Positions 32,708 to 41,382 of a stretch of 53,921 nt of DNA are shown here, in pieces. Both the position numbers and the translations under genes were made by a program. The notes under the pieces are model-generated. The model saw nothing but the letters and a program-made list of their open reading frames with translations, was not told the origin of the DNA and ran no database searches. Each line of letters opens with the position of its first letter. The first letter of the stretch is position 1. Source of the stretch: an uncultured Muribaculaceae bacterium (GTDB taxonomy: Bacteria; Bacteroidota; Bacteroidia; Bacteroidales; Muribaculaceae). The stretch spans positions 1-53,921 of the forward strand of contig CAJUKF010000014.1 of assembly GCA_910587355.1 (NCBI GenBank). The letters run 5' to 3'.

Positions 32708-35680
32708 ATGAAAGTCATAAACATATTTGCCGTTTCCTGTGCTTTGGCATTAACTCCGACACTGGCTCTGTCAGCACAGATAATCACAAACGAGGAAGCG
32801 GCTGCCAAAGCCGCACAAGCGTATTTGCCTGGCGTCAGCGATTTCGGCACAATCAAGGCCGACAGTGTAGAAATATCACCGGCAAAACGCACCGTTATCG
32901 TTAATTACAACAAAGCGGCATCATATCTTCCGCTCACCATCGAAGAGGTAGCCGCCCTCAAAGCCGATGTTCTGAAAGAACTCGGACCTGAATATGCCGG
33001 ATACAAGGTGAAACTCTTCAGCGCCGGCAAAGCGCTCGATGACATTGCTCTTTACAAACCTAAGAAAAACATCAGACCCAAAGAAAAAAATGCCTTCGTC
33101 GTCCGCAAAGACCGTCCGTCCGCCCCGGCAGGTCTTGACGGTGCCAATATAGCCTTATGGCAAAGCCACGGCTGGTATTTCGAGCCGAAACTCAACCGCT
33201 GGGAATGGCAGCGCGCGAGGATTTTCCAGACAGTGGAAGACCTCTACACACAGAGCTATGTGATGCCATTTCTGATGCCGATGCTCGAAAATGCCGGCGC
33301 CTACGTGATGTCGCCGCGTGAACGCGACACACAGCGTACGGAAATCATAGCAGACAACGACGGAGGTAAATTCGCCACAGGAAGTTTCACAACAACTGGA
33401 AACTGGACAGACGCAGAAAAGGCGGCTTTCGCCTACAAAAAAGCCACTCTTGAAAACGGCGACCATCCCTTCGGCGACGGCTCGGCTCTTAAAGCCTTCC
33501 TTTCGGGAAAGAAAGACGCAACTGCCACGGCACAGTGGAAAGCAGAAATTCCGGCCGACGGGAAATATGCCGTGTATGTGAGCTATGTATCGCTTCCTAA
33601 CAGCACTACGGCAGCAGAATATACAGTAAAAGCCGCAGACGGCGACCACAGCTTCACCATCAACCAGAAGATGGGCGGCGGGACATGGATATATCTCGGG
33701 CACTTCCCGTTCAAAAAGAGCGACGGTTACAAGACCATAGTCGAGCTCAGCAATGCGGGCAAGAACCGTAAGGCCGTGGTAACGGCAGATGCCGTGAAAT
33801 TCGGCGGCGGCATGGGCAATGTGGCCCGTAAAGTGAAGGACGGCACGGATGCCATTGATTATGAATATGTGACAAGCGGATATCCGCGATTCACCGAAGG
33901 CGCGCGTTATTTCCTTCAGTGGGCAGGCGCGCCCGACAGCGTATTTACGCCGTCGGATTATGTAAACGACTACACTGACGATTACCGTAGCCGCGGCCTG
34001 TGGGTGAACTGGCTTGCGGGGGCCTCGTCGATGCTTCCCGACAGTGAAGGCCTGGGCATTCCGGTAGACCTCAGTTTCGCATTCCACTCCGATGCCGGCA
34101 CTACGATGAACGACTCCATAATAGGCACACTTGGCATATACTGCACAGCAGGCGACAAGCTCGGCAACGGCAGCAGCCGCCAGGCATCGCGTGACTTCAC
34201 GAACGACGTGATGACGAACATCACCGAGGACGTGCGCGCGACTTTCGAGCCCAACTGGACGCGCCGCGGAATGTGGGACGAGAGTTATTTCGAAGCCCGT
34301 GTGCCTCAGGTGCCCGCAATGCTGCTCGAACTCCTCTCGCATCAGAATTTCGCCGACATGAGCTATGGCCTCGACCCGGCATTCAGGTTCGTGGTTTCGC
34401 GTGCGATATACAAAGGTATGCTCAAATTCCTTGCACGCCGCGACAACCGCAGCTATGTGGTGCAGCCGCTGCCGGTGAAGTCATTCGCCATCTCGGCCTC
34501 GGGCGCAGCCAACTACAGCCTCACATGGCAGGCCACCCCGGACAAGACCGAGCCGACGGCGCTCCCCACATATTATATAATAGAGGAGCGCGTGGAGAAC
34601 GGGGCTTTTGTGCCGGTGGCAAAGGTGTCGGAGAACACTTTCAATGTAGCCGTGGATGACAACAAGATTCATTCATACCGGATTATCGCCGGCAATGACG
34701 GCGGTGTGTCGTTCCCCTCGGAAATACTCGCACTCTGCAATGCCGGCGCAGGCAAGCCATGTGTTACCATTGTCAACGGATTCACGCGTGTCAGCGCTCC
34801 CGACCGTTTTGATTCGGGCGACATAGCAGGCTTCTACGATGCCCGCGACCACGGTGTTCCTTATATGGAAGATATTTCTTTTATAGGAAGCATGTTTGAA
34901 TTCCGCCGCAACATATCGTGGATGGACGATGACGCGGCCGGCTTCGGCGCATCGCGTGCCGATTACGAGGACAAAGTTGTGGCAGGCAATACATTCGACT
35001 ATATCGTCACCCATGGCGAGGCTATACGCAAGGCAGGGTTCTCGTTCGTGTCGTCGAGTGTGGAGGCGTTCTGCAACGCAACCGACAAGCCTGCGTTCGT
35101 AGACCTTATTCTCGGGAAGCAGAAGGAAATCAAGCAGGGGCGCGGAGCATACGGCACACGATTCAAAGCATTCCCATCGGAGCTTCAGGCACGTATTGCC
35201 TCGCTCACAGCCCAGGGCACGAGCTTCTTTGTAAGCGGTGCCTATGTGGCCACGGACATATGGGATAATCCCAACTCGACAGAAGAAGTAGCGGAAGCCG
35301 ACAAGAAATTCGCGCGTGAAGTGCTGGGCTACAACTGGCGCGTAGGTCAGGCGACCGTAGAGGGCGAGGCCTATCAGGTGCAGACACGCTTCAAGGACTT
35401 CGGCAAGGGGAGCTACGACTTCGTGACCAAGCTCAGCCCCGAGTGCTATGCGGTAGAGTCGCCGGATTCATTCTATCCGGCAGATACGGCAAAAGGCGCG
35501 ACATTCATGCGTTATACCGAGAATAATCTCGTAGCCGGAACAGTATTTGACAACGGCAACTACCGTACGGCAGTTATAGGTTTCCCCTTCGAGACTATCA
35601 AAGACGCTGGCAGCCGCGCACACCTGATGAAACAAGTACTCGATTTCTTCACCGGCCCCAGTCCGGTAAACAAAAAGTAA
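32708..35680 (+). CDS. Golvesin-domain protein with amidase-like core
   Basis: 990 aa, signal peptide 1-23 (ALTPTLALSA). From about 145 (NIALWQSHGWYFEPKLNRWEWQRARI) and again at about 450-470 (LSFAFHSDAGTT) it resembles the two halves of a Zn N-acetylmuramoyl-L-alanine amidase; His in SHGW and FHSD are candidate ligands. Between them, about 215-375, lies a golvesin/xanthan-lyase-like beta domain (KYAVYVSYVSLPN...VVTADAVKFGGGMG). A fibronectin III-like domain (about 590-680) and an unassigned C-terminal domain follow. Probably acts on the cell wall outside the inner membrane. First gene of the salvage operon; 27 nt before the next. Confidence 0.75.
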   Translation: MKVINIFAVSCALALTPTLALSAQIITNEEAAAKAAQAYLPGVSDFGTIKADSVEISPAKRTVIVNYNKAASYLPLTIEEVAALKADVLKELGPEYAGYKVKLFSAGKALDDIALYKPKKNIRPKEKNAFVVRKDRPSAPAGLDGANIALWQSHGWYFEPKLNRWEWQRARIFQTVEDLYTQSYVMPFLMPMLENAGAYVMSPRERDTQRTEIIADNDGGKFATGSFTTTGNWTDAEKAAFAYKKATLENGDHPFGDGSALKAFLSGKKDATATAQWKAEIPADGKYAVYVSYVSLPNSTTAAEYTVKAADGDHSFTINQKMGGGTWIYLGHFPFKKSDGYKTIVELSNAGKNRKAVVTADAVKFGGGMGNVARKVKDGTDAIDYEYVTSGYPRFTEGARYFLQWAGAPDSVFTPSDYVNDYTDDYRSRGLWVNWLAGASSMLPDSEGLGIPVDLSFAFHSDAGTTMNDSIIGTLGIYCTAGDKLGNGSSRQASRDFTNDVMTNITEDVRATFEPNWTRRGMWDESYFEARVPQVPAMLLELLSHQNFADMSYGLDPAFRFVVSRAIYKGMLKFLARRDNRSYVVQPLPVKSFAISASGAANYSLTWQATPDKTEPTALPTYYIIEERVENGAFVPVAKVSENTFNVAVDDNKIHSYRIIAGNDGGVSFPSEILALCNAGAGKPCVTIVNGFTRVSAPDRFDSGDIAGFYDARDHGVPYMEDISFIGSMFEFRRNISWMDDDAAGFGASRADYEDKVVAGNTFDYIVTHGEAIRKAGFSFVSSSVEAFCNATDKPAFVDLILGKQKEIKQGRGAYGTRFKAFPSELQARIASLTAQGTSFFVSGAYVATDIWDNPNSTEEVAEADKKFAREVLGYNWRVGQATVEGEAYQVQTRFKDFGKGSYDFVTKLSPECYAVESPDSFYPADTAKGATFMRYTENNLVAGTVFDNGNYRTAVIGFPFETIKDAGSRAHLMKQVLDFFTGPSPVNKK

Positions 35681-35707
35681 AAACAATTCAAAAACCGACA
35701 TATTACA

Positions 35708-37174
35708 ATGAAAACAACTGTTCAGTGCTTTCTGCCTTTTGCCGACGAGGCTCAGATTAAAGCCACGGTCGACGACCTCCGCGAAAGCGCGCTTGTATCG
35801 AAGATAACGCTTCTGGCAACCGATGCCGCCGCAAAACCGTGCCTCGGCTGCGAGCTCATACATATCGACAGCCTCAACTCGTCGGCGACCATGAAGAAAA
35901 TCGCCGATGCCGCCAAGGCGGACTATACCCTGCTCTACACCAAATACAATCACCTTGTGCCCGGTTACTTCGCTATTGACCGCTTTGTGAAAATCGCAGA
36001 GGACACCGAGGCAGGCATGCTGTATGCCGACCACTACAGCGTGTCGGAGGGCAAACGCACGGCATCGCCCGTGATAGACTATCAGAAAGGCTCGCTGCGC
36101 GACAACTTCAATTTCGGCTCGGTACTTTTCTTCAACACAGCCGACCTCAAAAAGGCAGCCGCAGGGATTGACCGCGACTACACTGCGGCCGGTCTCTATG
36201 ATTTGCGTCTGCGTCTGAGCCGGATGGCGCCGATTGTGCATATCAACGAATATCTTTACAGCGACGTTGAACTCGACACACGCAAATCGGGCGAGAAAAT
36301 CTTCGACTACGTCGACCCCAAGAACCGCGGCGTGCAGATTGAGATGGAAGAGGCCTGCACAGAGCACCTCAAAGCCGTAGGAGCCTATCTCGAGCCGGTC
36401 TTCGACAAAATCGAGTTCGACAAGGGAGACTTCGAATACGAGGCATCGGTGATTATACCCGTACGCAACCGCGTGCGCACAATCCGCGATGCCATACGCA
36501 GCGTACTGGGCCAGAAAACAGATTTCAAGTTCAATCTCATTGTGATTGACAACCACTCCACCGACGGCACAACCGAAGCTATTGACGAATTCAAGGATGA
36601 TGAGCGCCTGATTCACATCGTTCCCGAACGCGAAGACCTCGGCATAGGCGGCTGCTGGAACGCAGGTGCACATCATCCCAAGGCAGGTAAATTCTGCGTG
36701 CAGCTCGACTCCGACGACGTATACTCCGACGAGAACACACTCGCAAAAATGGTACAGGCCTTCTATGACAACAATTCGGGCATGGTTGTGGGCACATACC
36801 GCCTGACCGACCTCAACCTCAACACAATTCCGCCGGGTGTGATTGACCACCGCGAATGGACACCCGAGAACGGGCGCAACAACGCCCTCCGCATCAACGG
36901 ACTCGGCGCACCGCGTGCGTTCTACACCCCCATGCTTCGAGAAATCAAGGTGCCCAACACCTCATATGGCGAGGACTACGCACTCGGCCTCGCATTCTCG
37001 CGCAAGAATCAAATCGGGCGAGTGTATGACGTGGTATACAACTGCCGACGCTGGGAAGACAACTCGGACGCAGCCCTTGACATCAACAAGATGAATGCCA
37101 ACGACCTTTATAAAGACCGTATCCGCACCTGGGAACTCGAAGCCCGCATCGCACTCAACAAACAGAAGAAATAA
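35708..37174 (+). CDS. Glycosyltransferase with tandem GT-A domains
   Basis: 488 aa. The second domain (from about 240, YEASVIIPVRNRVRTIRDAI) is a normal family 2 fold with IDNHSTDGTTEAI and the metal-binding QLDSDDVYSDE (about 332-343). The first domain (1-230) keeps the fold outline (DYTLLYTKYNHLVPGYFAIDRF) but lacks a clear DXD and looks degenerate. No signal peptide or membrane segment, so cytoplasmic. It shares one base with the DUF4922 gene (TAATG), a tight pairing. Substrate unknown; in this operon a wall or storage glycan is a guess. Confidence 0.82.
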   Translation: MKTTVQCFLPFADEAQIKATVDDLRESALVSKITLLATDAAAKPCLGCELIHIDSLNSSATMKKIADAAKADYTLLYTKYNHLVPGYFAIDRFVKIAEDTEAGMLYADHYSVSEGKRTASPVIDYQKGSLRDNFNFGSVLFFNTADLKKAAAGIDRDYTAAGLYDLRLRLSRMAPIVHINEYLYSDVELDTRKSGEKIFDYVDPKNRGVQIEMEEACTEHLKAVGAYLEPVFDKIEFDKGDFEYEASVIIPVRNRVRTIRDAIRSVLGQKTDFKFNLIVIDNHSTDGTTEAIDEFKDDERLIHIVPEREDLGIGGCWNAGAHHPKAGKFCVQLDSDDVYSDENTLAKMVQAFYDNNSGMVVGTYRLTDLNLNTIPPGVIDHREWTPENGRNNALRINGLGAPRAFYTPMLREIKVPNTSYGEDYALGLAFSRKNQIGRVYDVVYNCRRWEDNSDAALDINKMNANDLYKDRIRTWELEARIALNKQKK

Positions 37175-38118
37175 TGCCTCTGACAAGTAAAACAGACGCA
37201 TTCATAGCGGCCCAGCTTGCCGAGTGGCCTCTCGCCGCAGCCAATTTCAAGGCTCTCGAAAACGTAGAGGTCAAGGAAATCGGCATGCCGGGCATGACTA
37301 TGAAAGTACAGTTCAATCCGGCCCGTATAGTGTCGTCGGGCGCCAAAGTGGACGCGGCATCCCTCAAGGCGCGCAAATGCTTTCTGTGCGAAGCCAACCG
37401 TCCGTCGGAACAATACGGGATTGAATGGGGCGGCCGCTATACGATTCTTGTCAATCCGTTCCCTATTTTTCCCCGTCATCTCACCATTCCCGACAACAGC
37501 CATACCGACCAGCGCATCAAAGGCCGCATGGCCGATATGGTGCGGCTTGCGACAGAACTCAAAGGTTATACGGTATTCTACAACGGCCCGAAATGCGGCG
37601 CATCTGCACCCGACCACATGCATTTTCAGGCCGGGAACTCCGACTTTCTTACACTCGGAGAGGCTGTTGAGAATGCCGTGCTCGAAACCGTAAGCGAATG
37701 CGACGGCGCAGTGCTGTCGCTCGCAACGGGGCTTCCGCTCAACGTATTTGTCATCGATTCAACAACGCCGGAAAGCGCAGAAAAGCTCTTTGACAGGCTG
37801 TACGAAGCCCTTCCGCTCAACGAAGGCGAGACCGAGCCGATGATGAACGTGCTGAGTTATGCCACGGCCGCAGGAGTGCGTACAATTGTGATTCCGCGCA
37901 AGAAACACAGACCCTCGTTCTACGGGACCGAAGGCAGCGACTGTATGCTGCTCAGTCCGGCTTCTGTGGATATGGGCGGAGTATTCATCACACCCCGACG
38001 CGAAGATTTCGAACGCCTGGATGCCGATGTTATCAGCCGCGTATTCGATGAACTGTGCCTCTCCAAAGCCGAAACCGACGAAGTTGCATCCAGGTTGTGC
38101 GACAGACGCATTCTTTGA
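37174..38118 (+). CDS. DUF4922 HIT-like nucleotidyl transferase/phosphorylase
   Basis: 314 aa. CX2C in KCFLCEANRPSEQYGIEW (about 68) may bind zinc, and APDHMHFQAGN (about 146-156) carries the HXHXQ active-site pattern of the GalT/HIT superfamily. YTILVNPFPIFPRHLTIPD matches the ATP-adenylyltransferase/GDP-galactose-phosphorylase branch. Expected chemistry is transfer or phosphorolysis of a nucleoside monophosphate on a sugar phosphate or dinucleotide; the actual substrate is unknown. Cytoplasmic. Starts on the last base of the glycosyltransferase stop. Confidence 0.8.
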   Translation: MPLTSKTDAFIAAQLAEWPLAAANFKALENVEVKEIGMPGMTMKVQFNPARIVSSGAKVDAASLKARKCFLCEANRPSEQYGIEWGGRYTILVNPFPIFPRHLTIPDNSHTDQRIKGRMADMVRLATELKGYTVFYNGPKCGASAPDHMHFQAGNSDFLTLGEAVENAVLETVSECDGAVLSLATGLPLNVFVIDSTTPESAEKLFDRLYEALPLNEGETEPMMNVLSYATAAGVRTIVIPRKKHRPSFYGTEGSDCMLLSPASVDMGGVFITPRREDFERLDADVISRVFDELCLSKAETDEVASRLCDRRIL

Positions 38119-38137
38119 ATCAAAATTCTATCCGACA

Positions 38138-39463
38138 ATGCAAGGAGAACCGACAATCAAGGTAGGCATTCTGAACGCTCCGCAGGTGCGTGTCTCGCTT
38201 CTGCAACCCTATAAGTGCAACGCACTCAAGGAGACAGCTGCAGGCCCCCAGACATTCACAGCCACATGCGACGGCATGATTGAGTGGCAAGGCAAGCATT
38301 ACAGCATGCTGATGTTCACTTCCGACACCGAGGATGCCACATTTGAAGTGTACGACGTGACCATAGGCGTGAACTTCCACTGGGAACGGCGCGAAACACA
38401 ACGTTTCCGCGGCAACGTGATGCTGATTGTTGAAAACGGTGGTGTCACCCTGATAAATATTCTTCCGGTTGAAAGCTACCTTACGAGTGTGATTAGTTCG
38501 GAGATGAGTGCAAGCGCCAATCTCGAATTCCTGAAAGCTCATGCAGTGATTTCGCGCAGCTGGATTCTCGCGCAGATTGACAAGCACGAGCATAAGGACA
38601 GTGACTGTGAATATGCCGCATTCACCCAGACAGCAGACGAAATAATACGCTGGTATGACCGCGACGACCATGTGAACTTCGACGTATGCGCCGATGACCA
38701 CTGTCAGCGTTATCAGGGCACTACCCGTCAGACTACCCCGACCGTGGAGCAGGCAATCGAAGCCACACGCGGGCTTGTGCTCACCGACAACAGCAGTAAT
38801 CTGTGCGACGCGCGTTTCTCAAAATGCTGCGGCGGTGTTTTCGAAGAATTCGAGAACTGCTGGGAACCGCGCCATCACCACTATCTCGAAGCGTGCCGCG
38901 ACTCGGAAAACGCCTCGAACTTCCCCGACCTGCGCAAAGAAGAAAACGCCCGTAAATGGATTCTCGGAATGCCCGACGCATTCTGCAAGACATCCGACGC
39001 TCAGATTCTGAGCCAAGTACTCAACAATTACGACCAGGAGACATCCGACTTCTACCGATGGACAGTGGAGTACTCACAACAGGAACTGGCAGAACTCATC
39101 CGCAACCGCTCAGGCATCGATTTCGGTGAAATTATTTCGCTCGAACCGCTCGAACGCGGCACATCGGGCCGCATAGTGCGGCTGCGGATTACCGGCAGCA
39201 AACGCACCATGATTATAGGCAAAGAACTCGAAATACGGCGTACGCTTTCGACCTCTCACCTCTACTCCTCGGCATTCGTCGTTGAGACATCGGAGCATGA
39301 CGGCAACGGCATTCCCGGCAGATTCACACTTCACGGCGCAGGCTGGGGCCACGGTGTCGGCCTGTGCCAGATAGGCGCAGCCGTGATGAGTGCCAAAGGC
39401 TATACATACGACAAAATACTATCACACTATTTTCCCGGAGCCACTCTTACTAATCTTTATTAA
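38138..39463 (+). CDS. SpoIID/LytB domain protein
   Basis: 441 aa from the ATG at 38138; the open frame extends into the DUF4922 gene and that part is rejected. The SpoIID core includes NILPVESYLTSVISSEMSASANLEFLKAHAVISRSW (about 108-143, with the catalytic-type Glu) and the closing LHGAGWGHGVGLCQIGA...YDKILSHYFPG. SpoIID of sporulators is a lytic transglycosylase acting on peptidoglycan without stem peptides. No signal peptide is seen with this start, which is odd for a wall enzyme. 8 nt before the permease. Confidence 0.85.
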   Translation: MQGEPTIKVGILNAPQVRVSLLQPYKCNALKETAAGPQTFTATCDGMIEWQGKHYSMLMFTSDTEDATFEVYDVTIGVNFHWERRETQRFRGNVMLIVENGGVTLINILPVESYLTSVISSEMSASANLEFLKAHAVISRSWILAQIDKHEHKDSDCEYAAFTQTADEIIRWYDRDDHVNFDVCADDHCQRYQGTTRQTTPTVEQAIEATRGLVLTDNSSNLCDARFSKCCGGVFEEFENCWEPRHHHYLEACRDSENASNFPDLRKEENARKWILGMPDAFCKTSDAQILSQVLNNYDQETSDFYRWTVEYSQQELAELIRNRSGIDFGEIISLEPLERGTSGRIVRLRITGSKRTMIIGKELEIRRTLSTSHLYSSAFVVETSEHDGNGIPGRFTLHGAGWGHGVGLCQIGAAVMSAKGYTYDKILSHYFPGATLTNLY

Positions 39464-39471
39464 CAGCATTG

Positions 39472-41382
39472 ATGAAAAACACAAGCAAACGCAATCCCTG
39501 GGCATGGATTCCGACGCTCTACTTCGCGCAAGGACTGCCTTACGTAGCCGTGATGACGATTTCGGTGATAATGTACAAGCGTCTCGGCATCTCCAACACC
39601 GACATCGCCCTCTATACCGGGTGGCTCTATCTGCCGTGGGTAATCAAACCCTTCTGGAGCCCCTTTGTCGACATAATAAAAACCAAGCGGTGGTGGACCC
39701 TCACAATGCAGTGGATAATAGCGTTCGCACTTGCCGGGATAGCCTTCGCCATACCGGCCCCGTTCTTCTTCCAGCTGACTCTTGCGATTTTCTGGCTCGT
39801 AGGCTTCACCTCGGCCACCCACGACATAGCAGCCGACGGCTTCTACATGCTCGCACTCACAGAGCATGAGCAATCGCTGTATGTGGGCATCCGCTCTACC
39901 TTCTACCGCATCGCCACCGTGGCCGGCCAGGGTCTGCTTGTGATTGTCGCGGGCCTGATTGAGACAAACTCAGGTCTTGCGCCCGTGGGCGTGACCGTAA
40001 ATGCCGACCCATCGGCGGAGTGGAAAGCTCCGGAACTCGATGCCATATATTCCACCCCGGCCGACCTTGCAGGCGAACTCGCATTCATCACACCGCAGAA
40101 CAACATCAATGTAGCCGTCAACACTCCCGGTGAAGTCACCGCCATGATTGACGGCAAAGAAGAGACTATGGCGTTCAGCCGCTACTCCTCGCTGATGCGA
40201 GACTCCGTGAAACACATGAACGAGCGCAACGGCTTCGTGGCCGCCGAGACCCCTACAGCCTCAGGCGCTGAAGTCACAGCAAAAAAAGCAGAGGCCCCCT
40301 CGGCTTTCACCACATGGCTTAAAAAGAATTTCGGAGAAGAGCGCGAGCCCTTTACAGCGCGTGACAACAACTTCGCGATTGTAGGAGTACGGCTCAACAA
40401 ACAGCCCGCTGCAGGCGAGGAAATAGTACTCAACGTAACCCACAAGTCGGGCGACCAGAGCATCAAACTCGAACAGAACAAACTCTCGACACGCTTTGTG
40501 TTCACAGACAAGAACTGGGACAAGCCCGCTTACCTCTTCTATGAAGTAGACCATAAGCTCACGCAGCCCACGACAGCCAGCTTCGAAGGCGCATCGGGCA
40601 ACATACCTCTCGCGTGGTCGGTTGTCTTCGCCGTTCTGTCGGCCTTCTTCTTCATCGTGGCGGCATATCACAGCTGGGCTCTGCCACGTCCGGCAAGCGA
40701 CGGGCGCAACGATGCCGGCAATACCGCATCGAGCATCATCGCCGAATTCTTCGAGACATTCAAATCATTCTTCAGCAAGCCTCAGGCATGGGTTGCAATC
40801 GCATTCATGCTGCTTTACCGTCTGCCCGAGGCACAGCTTGTAAAACTCATCAATCCCTTCCTGCTCGACCCCATTGACAAAGGCGGTCTCGGCCTCACTA
40901 CCGGAGAAGTAGGCATTGTCTACGGTACGGTAGGCATCATAGGCCTAACCCTGGGCGGAATCATCGGCGGCATCGTGGCAGCCAAAGGCGGCCTCAAGAA
41001 ATGGCTGTGGCCTATGGCATGGTCAATGTCACTCACCTGCCTTACCTTCGTATACCTCAGCTATGCCAGCGCCCCCAGCCTTCTGACAGTGAATATCTGC
41101 GTGTTCATCGAGCAGTTCGGCTACGGCTTCGGTTTCACGGCCTACATGCTCTATCTGATTTACTTCTCCGAGGGCAAGCACAAAACCGCCCACTACGCTA
41201 TCTGCACAGGCTTCATGGCCCTGGGCATGATGCTGCCCGGCATGGCTGCAGGCTGGCTGCAGGAGACAATCGGCTACCGTCATTTCTTCATCTGGACCAT
41301 GATTTGCTGCGCCGCCACAATCGGCATCTGCGCATTCATAAAAATAGACCCGAACTTCGGACGCAAAGTAGAAAAACAATGA
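39472..41382 (+). CDS. AmpG-like MFS permease with large periplasmic insert
   Basis: 636 aa from the ATG at 39472 (a TTG lies one codon before). N-terminal WIPTLYFAQGLPYVAV and TDIALYTGWLYLPWVIKPFWSPFVD are typical of AmpG muropeptide/anhydro-sugar importers. Five membrane segments end at about residue 160; a soluble stretch of about 210 residues (about 162-372) follows, then the remaining segments (about 376-630). By the positive-inside pattern of MFS proteins, the insert lies in the loop between segments 5 and 6, in the periplasm. It probably imports wall fragments for the enzymes encoded next. It overlaps the next gene by 4 nt. Confidence 0.85.
   Translation: MKNTSKRNPWAWIPTLYFAQGLPYVAVMTISVIMYKRLGISNTDIALYTGWLYLPWVIKPFWSPFVDIIKTKRWWTLTMQWIIAFALAGIAFAIPAPFFFQLTLAIFWLVGFTSATHDIAADGFYMLALTEHEQSLYVGIRSTFYRIATVAGQGLLVIVAGLIETNSGLAPVGVTVNADPSAEWKAPELDAIYSTPADLAGELAFITPQNNINVAVNTPGEVTAMIDGKEETMAFSRYSSLMRDSVKHMNERNGFVAAETPTASGAEVTAKKAEAPSAFTTWLKKNFGEEREPFTARDNNFAIVGVRLNKQPAAGEEIVLNVTHKSGDQSIKLEQNKLSTRFVFTDKNWDKPAYLFYEVDHKLTQPTTASFEGASGNIPLAWSVVFAVLSAFFFIVAAYHSWALPRPASDGRNDAGNTASSIIAEFFETFKSFFSKPQAWVAIAFMLLYRLPEAQLVKLINPFLLDPIDKGGLGLTTGEVGIVYGTVGIIGLTLGGIIGGIVAAKGGLKKWLWPMAWSMSLTCLTFVYLSYASAPSLLTVNICVFIEQFGYGFGFTAYMLYLIYFSEGKHKTAHYAICTGFMALGMMLPGMAAGWLQETIGYRHFFIWTMICCAATIGICAFIKIDPNFGRKVEKQ

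Noticed and set aside
33155..34342. 395-residue antisense open frame inside the golvesin protein gene
   Set aside because: Shadow of the plus-strand codons; low-complexity Cys/His-rich translation and no recognisable domain.
35468..36850. 460-residue open frame antisense to the amidase and glycosyltransferase genes
   Set aside because: It overlaps two well-supported plus-strand genes, is rich in Cys, His and Val as expected from a GC-rich third-position shadow, and has no motif or promoter.
38021..38137. SpoIID start inside the DUF4922 gene
   Set aside because: The 39 extra residues are another-frame translation of the DUF4922 C-terminus and add no signal peptide.
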